Part shown: one piece after another, positions 19,732 to 27,952 of the stretch | Position numbering within the stretch: position 1 is the stretch's first letter | Layout of the letters: each line of letters starts with the position of its first letter | Source: Mycolicibacterium cosmeticum | Lineage (GTDB): Bacteria > Actinomycetota > Actinomycetes > Mycobacteriales > Mycobacteriaceae | DNA length: 64,000 nucleotides | NCBI RefSeq assembly: GCF_000613185.1 | Contig: NZ_CCBB010000003.1 | Location: forward strand, 1,612,001 to 1,676,000 | Direction of reading: 5' to 3' | Translations under genes and position numbers: made by a program | Notes under the pieces: model-generated | What the model saw: the letters and a program-made list of their open reading frames with translations, nothing else | What the model was told of the DNA's origin: nothing | Database searches by the model: none

Positions 19732-20199
19732 ATGGCTGTCAAAATCAAGCTGACCCGTCTCGGCAAGATCCGCAACCCGCAGTACCGCATCGCCGTCGCC
19801 GACGCGCGCAACCGCCGCGACGGCCGCGCCATCGAGGTCATCGGCCGTTACCACCCCAAGGAAGAGCCGAGCCTGATCGAGATCGATTCGGAGCGCGCGC
19901 AGTACTGGCTGGGCGTCGGTGCGCAGCCCACCGAGCCGGTCCTGGCGCTGCTGAAGATCACCGGTGACTGGCAGAAGTTCAAGGGCCTGCCGGGTGCCGA
20001 GGGCACGCTGAAGGTCAAGGAGCTCAAGCCGTCCAAGCTGGACCTGTTCAACGCGGCCCTGGCCGCCGCCGACAACGCCCCGACCGGCGAGGCCACCCAG
20101 CTCAAGAAGAAGAAGGCTCCGGCCAAGAAGGACGACGCGGCCGCCGAGGGCGAGACCGCCGAGGCCACCGACGCCGCCGCTGAGCCCGCCGCCGAATGA
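19732..20199 (+). CDS. rpsP: Small ribosomal subunit protein S16
   Basis: 155-residue bS16. The first 80 residues ([52 protein letters not shown]) are the conserved ribosomal core. The remaining half is an Ala/Lys/Glu-rich tail ([22 protein letters not shown]) typical of mycobacterial S16. ATG 19732 follows AGGAGAG at good distance. It is the first gene of rpsP-khpA-rimM-trmD, whose products all act on ribosome assembly or tRNA. The next gene overlaps the stop as ATGA. A long leader upstream may carry regulation. Confidence 0.97.
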   Translation: MAVKIKLTRLGKIRNPQYRIAVADARNRRDGRAIEVIGRYHPKEEPSLIEIDSERAQYWLGVGAQPTEPVLALLKITGDWQKFKGLPGAEGTLKVKELKPSKLDLFNAALAAADNAPTGEATQLKKKKAPAKKDDAAAEGETAEATDAAAEPAAE

Positions 20200-20438
20200 G
20201 CTCCGTAGTCGTCGACGCCGTCGAACACCTCGTTCGCGGGATCGTCGACAACCCCGACGACGTCCGGGTCGACCTGGTGACCAATCGTCGCGGCCGCACG
20301 GTGGAGGTGCACGTGCACCCCGATGATCTGGGGAAGGTCATCGGCCGCGGCGGTCGCACCGCCACCGCGCTGCGCACCCTGGTCGCCGGGATCGGCGGCC
20401 GTGGCATCCGCGTCGACGTGGTCGACACGGATCAATAG
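20196..20438 (+). CDS. khpA: KH-domain RNA-binding protein
   Basis: 80-residue single type-II KH domain (KhpA/YlqC family). The RNA-binding loop [17 protein letters not shown] is intact. The gene overlaps the rpsP stop as ATGA and precedes rimM by 22 bp, the same place it holds in M. tuberculosis (Rv2908c) and in many Gram-positive bacteria. In those bacteria it pairs with KhpB to bind small RNAs and affects cell size and translation. No KhpB partner is in this window. Confidence 0.92.
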   Translation: MSSVVVDAVEHLVRGIVDNPDDVRVDLVTNRRGRTVEVHVHPDDLGKVIGRGGRTATALRTLVAGIGGRGIRVDVVDTDQ

Positions 20439-20460
20439 CAGCCCGGTAGTCGTTCAGATC

Positions 20461-20985
20461 ATGGACCTCGTCGTCGGTCGGGTGGTGAAGGCCCACGGCA
20501 TCGGCGGCGAGGTCGTCGTGGAGGTCCGCACCGACGATCCGGACGCCCGGTTCAGCCCGGGCGCCCGGCTTCGTGGTGCCAAACGCAATGCGCCGCAACG
20601 CGAATTCGTCATCGATTCGGTGCGCGAACACGGTGGGCGGCTGCTGGTGCGGCTGGCCGGTGTCAGCGACCGCAACGCCGCCGACGAGATTCGCGGCACG
20701 CTGTTCGTGGTGAACACCGACGAGCTCCCACCGATCGAGGACCCCGACGAGTTCTACGACCACCAGCTCGAAGGGCTGGCGGTGCGGACCGTGGACGGCA
20801 CCGCGGTGGGGACGGTGGCCGAGGTGCTGCACACCCCGGCGGGGGAGCTGTTGTCGGTCAAGACCACCGAAGGGGCCGAGGTGCTGGTGCCGTTCGTCTC
20901 GGCGATCGTCACGGCGGTGTCGCTGGACGACCGGCTGGTCGAGATCGATCCCCCCGACGGTCTGCTCAACCTCGAAGACCTCTAG
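20461..20985 (+). CDS. rimM: Ribosome maturation factor RimM
   Basis: 174-residue 16S processing factor that binds S19 and helps assembly of the 30S head. N-terminal beta-barrel start [27 protein letters not shown] is the family signature. The PRC-barrel domain follows with [25 protein letters not shown] and ends [18 protein letters not shown]. It lies 22 bp after khpA and 6 bp before trmD, which is the conserved order. Confidence 0.96.
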   Translation: MDLVVGRVVKAHGIGGEVVVEVRTDDPDARFSPGARLRGAKRNAPQREFVIDSVREHGGRLLVRLAGVSDRNAADEIRGTLFVVNTDELPPIEDPDEFYDHQLEGLAVRTVDGTAVGTVAEVLHTPAGELLSVKTTEGAEVLVPFVSAIVTAVSLDDRLVEIDPPDGLLNLEDL

Positions 20986-20991
20986 GTCACC

Positions 20992-21696
20992 ATGCGGATC
21001 GACGTCGTCACGATCTTCCCCGACTATCTGGAACCGCTGCGCCAGGCCCTGCCCGGTAAGGCGTTGGAGGCCGGGATCTTCGACCTCGCCGTGCACGATC
21101 TGCGGCGGTGGACCCACGATGTGCACAAATCGGTCGACGACGCGCCCTACGGCGGCGGACCCGGCATGGTCATGCGGGCGCCCATCTGGGGCGCGGCACT
21201 CGACGAAATCTGTTCGGCCGAAACACTTCTGGTGATCCCGACGCCGGCTGGCCGGCTGTTCACCCAGGCCACCGCGCAGCGCTGGAGCGCCGAAGAGCAC
21301 CTGGTGTTCGCCTGTGGCCGCTATGAGGGCATCGATCAGCGCGTCGCCGAGGATGCCGCCCGCCGGATGCGGGTGGAGGAGGTCTCCATCGGCGACTACG
21401 TGCTGGCCGGCGGGGAGGCCGCGGTGCTGGTGATGGTGGAGGCCGTGGTGCGTCTGCTACCCGATGTGCTCGGCAATCCGCAATCGCATCAAGAGGATTC
21501 GCATTCCGACGGTCTGCTCGAGGGGCCCAGCTACACCCGGCCGCAGGTGTGGCGCGATCTGGAGGTGCCACCGGTGCTGCGCTCGGGTGACCACGCCAAG
21601 ATCGCGGCGTGGCGGCACGAGCAGTCGCTGCAGCGGACCCGGGAACGCCGGCCCGACCTGCTTGCGGGCGAGCGAAGCGACGGGGGAAATGGCTAG
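20992..21696 (+). CDS. trmD: tRNA (guanine37-N1)-methyltransferase
   Basis: 234-residue SPOUT methyltransferase making m1G37 in tRNAs with CNN anticodons, which prevents frameshifting. The start [12 protein letters not shown], the GGGPGMVM loop, [11 protein letters not shown], the knot [25 protein letters not shown] and the Asp-containing [22 protein letters not shown] segment ([18 protein letters not shown]) are all intact. The C-terminal [11 protein letters not shown] is unusual: its DNA (21670-21685) carries the short repeat GAGCGAAGCGA plus a G-run that also occurs near 56.7 kb. Its stop overlaps the convergent lppW stop by four bases. Confidence 0.97.
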   Translation: MRIDVVTIFPDYLEPLRQALPGKALEAGIFDLAVHDLRRWTHDVHKSVDDAPYGGGPGMVMRAPIWGAALDEICSAETLLVIPTPAGRLFTQATAQRWSAEEHLVFACGRYEGIDQRVAEDAARRMRVEEVSIGDYVLAGGEAAVLVMVEAVVRLLPDVLGNPQSHQEDSHSDGLLEGPSYTRPQVWRDLEVPPVLRSGDHAKIAAWRHEQSLQRTRERRPDLLAGERSDGGNG

Positions 21697-22637
21697 ATGC
21701 GCCCGCCGGGGAAGATCGTCGACACGGCGGCGGTGATGGTCTGGCGCGCCTCGTCGGCATCGGCGGGCTGCATGGAGCTGATCGCCATCACGTAGCGCCG
21801 GTCCGGGCCCACCACGCCGGTGGACAGGTGCATCCAGTCCGCGCCGACACAGCACATCCAACCTTGTTTCACCGCAACGGGTTCGGCGTACAACCCTTCG
21901 GGGATGCCGAAGCGCTGTGGGTAGACCCCGCCGGGCACCATCCCGTCGGGTGCGGTCGGGGTGGACTCGGCGAGATCGGCCAGGATGATGCTGGCATCGG
22001 CGGGCGGCAACCCGCCCTTACCCGAGAGCAGCATGTCGTAGTAGCGCACCAGGTCGGTCACCGTGCTGGTGGTGTTGTACCAGCGGCCGTTGCCCGGGGC
22101 CCGGGTCGAGGACAGGCCGTAGCGGCTGACCACCCGGTTGACGATGGCGCTACCGCCGCTGCGATTCCAGAACACCTCGGCCGCGCTGTCGTCACTGGAG
22201 CGCAGCATGACGTCGAGCATCCGGCGGTCGTCGGGGCTCAGCGTGGTCTGCCCCTTGGCCTCCTGCAGTAGCAGGTCGTCGGCGATGAACAGTTTCACCA
22301 CCGAGGCGATGGCGATGGTGTCGATGGCGCCGCTGGTGACCAGTTGACCGGTGTTGCGGTCCAGGATCGCCACGGTGATGTCGGCACCGTCCGCCGACGC
22401 GGCGGTCACCGCCTGCCGGATACGCATGTCCAGCCCGGCGAAGGCGGCTGCCGGCTGATCGGGCGGTGCCTCGGGCAGCGGCGCGGAGTTCCCCAGCGGG
22501 GCGATGACGGTCAGCTGCGGTGACTCGGGCGGCGGGGGTGGGGTTCCGTAGACCTTGGCCTCACAGCCCGAGACCAGCGCGCCGGTGCAGAGCACCGTGG
22601 CAGCCACCGTCATGAGCTTCGACGGCCGCGCCCGCAT
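21693..22637 (-). CDS. lppW: Lipoprotein LppW, beta-lactamase-like
   Basis: 314-residue lipoprotein. ATG 22637 follows AGGAGGAG and gives a signal peptide ending in the lipobox LVSG-Cys25. A proline-rich linker ([12 protein letters not shown]) precedes a serine-hydrolase fold of the beta-lactamase/PBP type. The active-site SxxK is present as Ser112-V-V-Lys115, and SSDDSAAE stands where SDN is expected, but the third motif reads KQG in AVKQGWMCC instead of KTG. Two cysteines adjoin it. It may be a degenerate peptidoglycan-binding or hydrolytic protein at the outer face of the membrane. Same length and position as M. tuberculosis Rv2905. Confidence 0.9.
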   Translation of the reverse strand: MRARPSKLMTVAATVLCTGALVSGCEAKVYGTPPPPPESPQLTVIAPLGNSAPLPEAPPDQPAAAFAGLDMRIRQAVTAASADGADITVAILDRNTGQLVTSGAIDTIAIASVVKLFIADDLLLQEAKGQTTLSPDDRRMLDVMLRSSDDSAAEVFWNRSGGSAIVNRVVSRYGLSSTRAPGNGRWYNTTSTVTDLVRYYDMLLSGKGGLPPADASIILADLAESTPTAPDGMVPGGVYPQRFGIPEGLYAEPVAVKQGWMCCVGADWMHLSTGVVGPDRRYVMAISSMQPADADEARQTITAAVSTIFPGGRI

Positions 22638-22862
22638 AGCTCTCCTCCTGGCATGCCTGTCACCAGTCTGCTCAACAACCTGCTCGAACAGCCCGGTGAA
22701 GCACTGTGTGAACCATTGAGTCGGCCGGAACGCCCGACCTTCGACGCGGTCGTAGCAGGTGGCGCTGACCCGTGTGTAGCCTAACGGTTGACGGCCGTTG
22801 TCGCTCGCCCGGCGCGGTGGTGTTTTGCGGCCGGATGTGCCGATTTCGTCGGATGAACACCA

Positions 22863-22873
22863 TCTGGCACAAT
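22863..22873 (+). promoter_or_regulatory. Probable promoter core of rplS
   Basis: TCTGGCACAAT, identical to 19587-19597 upstream of rpsP. Transcription would start roughly 135 bases before rplS, leaving room for a regulatory leader. Confidence 0.45.
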
Positions 22874-22952
22874 TGAGCAGTTGTCTGCGCACGGCCCCGC
22901 CGCAAGGGTGGAGCCTGCTGCGTGACGCAGAACCCGATAAGCCCGAATACCT

Positions 22953-22989
22953 CGGCTCGGCCGCGCACTGCGCGGTCCCGCAGGAGCCG
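22953..22989 (+). ncRNA. Candidate structured leader of rplS
   Basis: Nested hairpin: outer stem CGGCTC (22953-22958) with GAGCCG (22984-22989), inner stem CCGCGC (22961-22966) with GCGCGG (22970-22975) and a 3-base loop. It ends 24 bases before the rplS start, just ahead of the ribosome-binding site. That is the usual position of ribosomal-protein leader structures, but no known L19 leader family is recognised. Confidence 0.35.
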
Positions 22990-23013
22990 CTTACTAGCAA
23001 GGAAGTGTCACCG

Positions 23014-23355
23014 ATGAACACGCTGGACTTCGTCGATCAGACGTCGCTGCGCGACGACATCCCGGCCTTCAGCCCCGGCGACACCGTCAACGTGCACGTC
23101 AAGGTTATCGAGGGCTCCAAGGAGCGCATCCAGGTCTTCAAGGGTGTCGTGATCCGGCGCCAGGGTGGCGGCATCCGGGAGACCTTCACCGTGCGCAAGG
23201 AGAGCTACGGCGTCGGTGTCGAGCGGACCTTCCCGGTGCACTCGCCCAACATCGACCACATCGACGTCGTCACCCGCGGTGACGTGCGTCGCGCCAAGCT
23301 GTACTACCTGCGCGAGCTGCGCGGCAAGAAGGCGAAGATCAAGGAGAAGCGCTGA
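23014..23355 (+). CDS. rplS: Large ribosomal subunit protein L19
   Basis: 113-residue bL19, complete: [76 protein letters not shown] and a basic C-terminus. ATG 23014 follows AAGGAAG. It sits at the 30S-50S interface. Unlike many bacteria, where rplS ends the rpsP-trmD operon, here it has its own promoter region because lppW lies between on the other strand. A perfect hairpin follows the stop. Confidence 0.97.
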   Translation: MNTLDFVDQTSLRDDIPAFSPGDTVNVHVKVIEGSKERIQVFKGVVIRRQGGGIRETFTVRKESYGVGVERTFPVHSPNIDHIDVVTRGDVRRAKLYYLRELRGKKAKIKEKR

Positions 23356-23361
23356 CCCTGG

Positions 23362-23381
23362 TTCCGGCACGCCTGCCGGAA
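23362..23381 (+). terminator. Hairpin terminator after rplS
   Basis: TTCCGGCA-CGCC-TGCCGGAA, an 8-bp perfect stem with a 4-base loop starting 7 bp after the rplS stop. There is no T-run, as is usual for mycobacterial I-shaped terminators. lepB has its own -10 element just downstream. Confidence 0.6.
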
Positions 23382-23398
23382 CGGTCAGCAATGCTGAT

Positions 23399-23410
23399 TA
23401 CCCTGATGCC
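23399..23410 (+). promoter_or_regulatory. -10 element of leaderless lepB
   Basis: TACCCT (23399-23404), then six bases, then GTG 23411, with no Shine-Dalgarno sequence. The preceding rplS terminator supports an independent start. Confidence 0.5.
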
Positions 23411-24268
23411 GTGACCGAGGACAAAGAAGGTACGGCGGCCGCGGACGGGTCGGATTCGGACCTAGAAGATGGCGTAGAGGATTCCGTCACCGATACCGTC
23501 GAGGACCAGGAAACCGACGAGCCCAAACGCAAATCGGGCGCGGTGCGTGAAGGGGTCATCCTCGTCACCATCGCGTTGGTCATGTACTACGTGGTGCTCA
23601 CTTTCGTGGCGCGGCCGTACCTGATCCCGTCCGAATCGATGGAACCCACCCTGCACGGGTGTGCCGGCTGCGTGGGCGACCGGATCATGGTCGACAAGCT
23701 GACGTACGACTTCTCCAAGCCCGAGCCGGGTGACGTGGTCGTGTTCAAGGGCCCGCCGAACTGGAACATCGGCTACAAGTCGATCCGTTCGGACAATCCG
23801 GTGATCCGTTTCGCGCAGAACGCGTTGTCCTTCGTCGGTTTCGTGCCGCCGGACGAGAACGACTTGGTCAAGCGGGTCATCGCGGTGGGCGGTCAGACCG
23901 TGGAGTGTCGCGCCGCCACCGGGTTGACCGTGGACGGCAAGAAGCTCAACGAGCCCTATCTGGATCCGGCGACGATGATGGCCGACACCAACGTCTACCC
24001 CTGCCTGGGCAATGAGTTCGGTCCCGTGAAGGTGCCCGAGGGACGGTTGTGGGTGATGGGGGACAACCGCACCCATTCGGCGGATTCCCGCGCGCACTGC
24101 GCCAACCTGCCTGCCGACGCGCAGAAGGGGCTGCTGTGCACGGGTGATCCGGTGCCCGGCACCGTGCCGGTGGACAATGTCATCGGTAAGGCCCGGTTCA
24201 TCGCGTGGCCGCCGTCGCGGTGGGGCGGCGTGCACAGCGTGAACCCGCAGACGGCGCCCGCATCTTAG
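23411..24268 (+). CDS. lepB: Signal peptidase I
   Basis: 285-residue membrane-bound Ser/Lys protease that removes signal peptides from exported proteins. An acidic cytoplasmic N-terminus (about 40 residues rich in Asp/Glu) precedes one membrane helix (48-66). The catalytic serine is Ser76 in PSESMEPT and the general base is Lys154 in [10 protein letters not shown]. The box [14 protein letters not shown] is intact. Two Cys pairs (HGCAGCVGD and others) in the extracellular part are typical of mycobacterial LepB. The next gene, rnhB, follows by 11 bp. Confidence 0.96.
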   Translation: MTEDKEGTAAADGSDSDLEDGVEDSVTDTVEDQETDEPKRKSGAVREGVILVTIALVMYYVVLTFVARPYLIPSESMEPTLHGCAGCVGDRIMVDKLTYDFSKPEPGDVVVFKGPPNWNIGYKSIRSDNPVIRFAQNALSFVGFVPPDENDLVKRVIAVGGQTVECRAATGLTVDGKKLNEPYLDPATMMADTNVYPCLGNEFGPVKVPEGRLWVMGDNRTHSADSRAHCANLPADAQKGLLCTGDPVPGTVPVDNVIGKARFIAWPPSRWGGVHSVNPQTAPAS

Positions 24269-24279
24269 GAGTCCTGGCG

Positions 24280-24999
24280 TTGGCGGCGAGCTGGCCACCG
24301 CGGACCGTGATCCGCAAATCCGGTCTGCGCACCCTGGAGTCCGCGCTGTATCGCAGCGGGCTCGGACCCGTCGCGGGTGTCGACGAGGTGGGACGCGGCG
24401 CCTGTGCCGGACCGCTGGTGGTGGCGGCCTGCGTGCTGGGCCCGAACCGGCTGTCCAGCCTGGCCGCGCTGGACGATTCCAAGAAACTCACCGAGGCCGA
24501 GCGGGAACGGCTGTTCCCGCTGATCCGCCGCTACGCGGTGGCGTATCACGTGGTGATCATCGAATCGACCGAGGTGGACCGGCGCGGCGTGCACCACGCG
24601 AACATCGAGGGGATGCGCCGGGCGGTGGCCGGTCTGCCGGTCCGACCCGGCTACGTGCTCTCCGACGGCTTTCGGGTACCCGGTCTGACGGTGCCCTCGC
24701 TGCCGGTGATCGGCGGTGACGCCGCCGCCGCGTGTATCGCCGCGGCGAGTGTGTTGGCCAAGGTCAGCCGCGACCGGCTGATGGTCAGCATGGACAGTGA
24801 ACACCCCGGATACGGCTTCGCCGAGCACAAGGGCTACGGCACCCCGGGCCACACGGCCGCGCTGGAGCGGCTCGGTCCGTGCAGCCAGCACCGGTTCTCG
24901 TTCGTCAACATCGCACGCGTTGCCGGATCGGTGCGACGGGACGCCACGGCGTGCGGAATGATGGAGCCCAACCTAGACGAAGGACAGCAGAGCAGATGA
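24280..24999 (+). CDS. rnhB: Ribonuclease HII
   Basis: 239-residue RNase HII that removes ribonucleotides and RNA primers from DNA. I chose TTG 24280, which has AGGAG eight bases upstream and gives [19 protein letters not shown], close to the N-terminus of mycobacterial RnhB. A GTG at 24307 is the alternative. Active-site residues start with Asp35-Glu36 in [62 protein letters not shown] and the HKGYGTPGH region are canonical. The stop overlaps the next start as ATGA. Confidence 0.94.
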   Translation: MAASWPPRTVIRKSGLRTLESALYRSGLGPVAGVDEVGRGACAGPLVVAACVLGPNRLSSLAALDDSKKLTEAERERLFPLIRRYAVAYHVVIIESTEVDRRGVHHANIEGMRRAVAGLPVRPGYVLSDGFRVPGLTVPSLPVIGGDAAAACIAAASVLAKVSRDRLMVSMDSEHPGYGFAEHKGYGTPGHTAALERLGPCSQHRFSFVNIARVAGSVRRDATACGMMEPNLDEGQQSR

Positions 25000-25301
25000 G
25001 TGCCGAGGATCTCGAGAAGTACGAAACCGAGATGGAGCTCTCGCTGTATCGCGAGTACAAGGACATCGTCGGCCAGTTCAGCTACGTCGTGGAGACCGAA
25101 CGCCGGTTCTACCTGGCCAACAGCGTCGAATTGGTGCCGCGCAACGCCGACGGCGAGGTCTACTTCGAGCTGCGGCTCGCCGATGCCTGGGTGTGGGACA
25201 TGTACCGGCCGGCGCGGTTCGTCAAGCAGGTCCGGGTCATCACGTTCAAGGACGTGAACATCGAAGAGGTCGAGAAGCCCGAACTGCGGCTGCCCGACTG
25301 A
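24996..25301 (+). CDS. DUF2469 protein
   Basis: 101-residue actinobacterial protein of unknown function ([42 protein letters not shown]; ending [23 protein letters not shown]). It contains many acidic and aromatic residues and no membrane segment. It overlaps rnhB as ATGA, an arrangement conserved in M. tuberculosis (Rv2902c-Rv2901c) and other actinobacteria, which suggests a linked nucleic-acid role. That link is inference only. Confidence 0.9.
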   Translation: MSAEDLEKYETEMELSLYREYKDIVGQFSYVVETERRFYLANSVELVPRNADGEVYFELRLADAWVWDMYRPARFVKQVRVITFKDVNIEEVEKPELRLPD

Positions 25302-25316
25302 CCGGGCCGGTCGCCG

Positions 25317-26012
25317 CTACGTCCGCAGGTGCTCGTCGAAGAAGGCGAACACCCGGGACCAGGCGTCCGCTGTGGCGGCCTCGTCGTAACCGAACCCGGT
25401 GACCCGTAGCAGCGGCTGCGCGGGCAGCTGATTGGCGAAGCTGTGCCCCGCCTTCGGATAGACCTTGATATCGGCGGTGATGTTGCGGGCACCGGTGGCC
25501 CGCCGCAGCTTCTCCGGTGCGCCGATCCCCAGCGGGTCGCGCCGGCCGAAGCTGGCCACGATGGGGCAGGCGCCGGCCAGCGTGCGGTCCAGGTCGCGCG
25601 GCAGCGGCGTGCCGTAGAACGGGGCGGCCGCGCCGAATCCCTTGGGGGACAGGATCAGCGCGAACTGGCCGCCCATGCAGAAGCCCGCGATCCCGACGGT
25701 ACCCGTGCATTCCGGCAAGCCCAGCAGGTGATCCCTGGCGGCCAGGATGTCGTCGAGCGATCGGCCACGCTGGGTCAGCGCCTCCCGCATCACCCGGGTG
25801 ATACAGCGCGCCCGGCCGCCGCGGGCGTACAGGTTCGGGGTCAGCGCCAGATACCCGGCATCGGCGATACGCCGCGACACCGCCTCGTTGTCGGGCCGGT
25901 AGCCGACGGCGTCGTGCACCACCACCACACCCGGCCACGGCCCGGAGCCGGTCGGGGTGCCCAGCAGTGCGTCGATCGGACCGGCGGGGGTGTCGAGCGT
26001 GATCGAGGCCAC
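25317..26012 (-). CDS. Dienelactone hydrolase family protein
   Basis: 231-residue alpha/beta-hydrolase with the Cys-type catalytic triad of dienelactone hydrolases: Cys112 in GIAGFCMGGQ, Asp159 in GRRDPLG and His190 in KAGHSFAN. It probably hydrolyses a lactone or ester; the natural substrate is unknown. No signal peptide. Start is GTG, six bases after TAGTTT, suggesting a leaderless message. The promoter shares its central CTAG with the divergent gene 24 bp away. Confidence 0.87.
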   Translation of the reverse strand: MASITLDTPAGPIDALLGTPTGSGPWPGVVVVHDAVGYRPDNEAVSRRIADAGYLALTPNLYARGGRARCITRVMREALTQRGRSLDDILAARDHLLGLPECTGTVGIAGFCMGGQFALILSPKGFGAAAPFYGTPLPRDLDRTLAGACPIVASFGRRDPLGIGAPEKLRRATGARNITADIKVYPKAGHSFANQLPAQPLLRVTGFGYDEAATADAWSRVFAFFDEHLRT

Positions 26013-26036
26013 GCCAACAAACTAGCCTGTGGGGCC
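26013..26036. promoter_or_regulatory. Overlapping divergent -10 elements
   Basis: Within a 24-bp gap the plus strand reads TAGCCT (26023-26028) and the minus strand TAGTTT (26024-26019), sharing the palindrome CTAG (26022-26025). Minus: exactly six bases to GTG 26012. Plus: eight bases to ATG 26037. Both genes lack Shine-Dalgarno sites. One symmetrical -10 region therefore seems to serve two leaderless genes. Confidence 0.55.
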
Positions 26037-26699
26037 ATGGCCTGTCCGGTCGAATTGTCCGCCGAGGTGCACGACGCGCTGCGGGCGATGCGCGACGCCG
26101 GGGCCGTGCCGGCACGCTGCCACAAGGGAGCCCTCCGATCGGCGATCGCGGCCGCGGTGGACGGCCTGCTCGGCGCCGACCTGCCTCGGCGGGTGCGGCC
26201 CTGGGACCTTGCCGCGCTGCGGCGCGGTCTGCCGCTGGACGTCACGTCGGCGTGTGCGGTGCACGTCGACGCCGAGGTGCTCGTCGCGCGGCTGGCGCCC
26301 AGCGGCCGACGGATCCTGCTGCGCGGCGTGCAGGACGGCTGGCGGCTGGTGCGGTTCGTCGACGCCGGTGACGACCTCACGCTGCGGCCGGAGACCAGCA
26401 GGCAGGTCGAGCTGACGGGGTGGGGACCCGATGCGGTGCTGACGGCGCTCGGCATCACCAAACCCGACGATGTGCCGCTCGACGTCCACGTCGAGGACCT
26501 CGGGCAGGGCGAGACGGCAACCAGCCACCGTTACCTGTGGCGGGACGGGACCCGGACCGTGCTCGCCGAGGAGGTGACGACCGAGATCTTCGACGGCGCC
26601 ACGCCCTACCGCACGCGCCTGCGCGGGGTCGTGATCGACGGGCCCGGCGGCACGTTGCTGACCGGTTCGGGGGACACCGCGCTGGTCGTCGAGGGCTGA
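26037..26699 (+). CDS. Unrecognised protein
   Basis: 220 residues, family not recognised. The N-terminal part (SAEVHDALRAMRDAGAVPARCHKGALRSAIAAAVDGLLG) is helical. The rest is a mix of short strands with arginine- and aspartate-rich loops (VTSACAVHVDAEVLVARLAPSGRRILLRGVQDGW). No signal peptide, membrane helix or catalytic motif is apparent. Base composition and codon use match the neighbours, and the reading frame is the only long one with mycobacterial GC3 bias here. It is divergent from the dienelactone hydrolase and 47 bp before the CoA-transferase. Confidence 0.7.
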   Translation: MACPVELSAEVHDALRAMRDAGAVPARCHKGALRSAIAAAVDGLLGADLPRRVRPWDLAALRRGLPLDVTSACAVHVDAEVLVARLAPSGRRILLRGVQDGWRLVRFVDAGDDLTLRPETSRQVELTGWGPDAVLTALGITKPDDVPLDVHVEDLGQGETATSHRYLWRDGTRTVLAEEVTTEIFDGATPYRTRLRGVVIDGPGGTLLTGSGDTALVVEG

Positions 26700-26734
26700 C
26701 CGGGGCGAGCGCAGCCACGGCAGATGCACCTGCC

Positions 26735-26746
26735 TATCGTGAGCGG
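26735..26746 (+). promoter_or_regulatory. -10 element of the CoA-transferase gene
   Basis: TATCGT (26735-26740) followed by six bases and GTG 26747; no Shine-Dalgarno sequence. Leaderless arrangement. Confidence 0.5.
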
Positions 26747-27952
26747 GTGACCGACACACCCCAGCCCGTCCCGCCGCTGTCCGGTGTCCGCATCATCGAG
26801 ATCTCCAGTTTCGTGGCCGTCCCGCTGGCCGGCATGACCTTGGCCCAGTTGGGGGCCGAGGTGATCCGCGTCGATCCGGTGGGCGGGGCGGCCGACTATC
26901 ACCGCTGGCCGGTGACCGCGGCCGGCGACAGCATCTACTGGGCCGGCCTGAACAAGGGCAAGCGGTCGGTGGCGGTGGACATGCGCTCCGAGCAGGGGCA
27001 GCAGCTGGTCTGCCGGCTGATCGCCGATGCGGGCGTGCTGATCACCAACGCCGCTGGGCGGCAATGGCATTCGTATGAGGCGTTGACGGCGCACCGCCCC
27101 GATCTGATCCATGTGGAGATCTCCGGCCGCGCCGACGGCGGGACCGGTGTGGACTACACCGTCAACGCCGGGCTGGGGTTCCCGTTGGTGACCGGGCCTG
27201 CCGGTCTCGACGTTCCGGTCAACCACGTGCTGCCCGCGTGGGACGTCGCCTGCGGCCTGTACGCCGCGCTGGCCGTCACCACCGCGCTGCGGCACCGCGA
27301 CGGTACCGGGCAGGGGCAGCGGATCTCGATTCCGCTGGAGAACGTCGCGCTGGCCACCGCCGGGAACCTGAGCTTCCTGACCGAGGTGATGGTCAACGGC
27401 GACGACCGGCCCCGGATCGGCAACGCGATCTACGGTCAGTACGGCCAGCAATTCACCAGCGCCGACGGTGCCGCGTTCATGATCGTCGCGCTGACCGGCC
27501 GGCATTTCCGGGACCTGGCCGAGGTGACCGGTAACGCCGAAGCCGTTGCCGCCCTTGCCCGGTCGCTGGGTGCCGATTTCGCCGACGAGGAGCAACGCTA
27601 CCGTCACCGGGACGCGCTGACCGGGCTGTTCACCCCGTGGTTCAGCGCGCACACCGCCGAGCAGATCACCGCCACGCTGTCGGGTACCTCGATCCTGTGG
27701 GAGCGCTACCGCAGTTTCGCCGAGGCCGCCGCCGACCCGAAGGTCACCGACAATCCGCTGTTCAGCACCCTGGACCAACCACGCATCGGCAGCTATCTGG
27801 CGCCCGGGCTGCCGATCGCCGTCGACGGCGTCTACCCGCGCGCGGTGCCGGCCCCCGCGCTCGGCGATCACACCGCGCAGGTGCTCGCCGAGGCGTTGGG
27901 GCTCGGCGCCGACGAGATCGCCGTCCTCACCGAGGCGGGCACGGTGGCATGA
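26747..27952 (+). CDS. Family III (CaiB/BaiF) CoA-transferase
   Basis: 401-residue class III acyl-CoA transferase, moving CoA between carboxylic acids in the cytoplasm. Typical features are the start SGVRIIEISSFVAVPLAGMTLAQLGAEVIRVDPVGG, WAGLNKGKRSVAVDMRSEQG, and the region LPAWDVACGLYAALAVTTALRHRDGTGQGQRI. In this last segment Asp of AWDVACG is at the catalytic aspartate position. In related mycobacteria such proteins are called fatty-acid-CoA racemase or transferase. The substrate is unknown. It overlaps the downstream thioesterase as ATGA, so both probably act on the same acyl-CoA pool. Confidence 0.88.
   Translation: MTDTPQPVPPLSGVRIIEISSFVAVPLAGMTLAQLGAEVIRVDPVGGAADYHRWPVTAAGDSIYWAGLNKGKRSVAVDMRSEQGQQLVCRLIADAGVLITNAAGRQWHSYEALTAHRPDLIHVEISGRADGGTGVDYTVNAGLGFPLVTGPAGLDVPVNHVLPAWDVACGLYAALAVTTALRHRDGTGQGQRISIPLENVALATAGNLSFLTEVMVNGDDRPRIGNAIYGQYGQQFTSADGAAFMIVALTGRHFRDLAEVTGNAEAVAALARSLGADFADEEQRYRHRDALTGLFTPWFSAHTAEQITATLSGTSILWERYRSFAEAAADPKVTDNPLFSTLDQPRIGSYLAPGLPIAVDGVYPRAVPAPALGDHTAQVLAEALGLGADEIAVLTEAGTVA

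Larger units (their letters stand above)
22638..23013. other. 376-bp intergenic region between lppW and rplS
   Basis: This divergent gap holds two promoters. On the minus strand TAGGCT (22783-22778) is a likely lppW -10 element, giving a leader of about 130 bases. On the plus strand the TCTGGCACAAT element (22863-22873) begins a leader of about 135 bases before rplS that contains a nested stem-loop at 22953-22989. No small coding frame with family similarity is seen. Confidence 0.5.
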
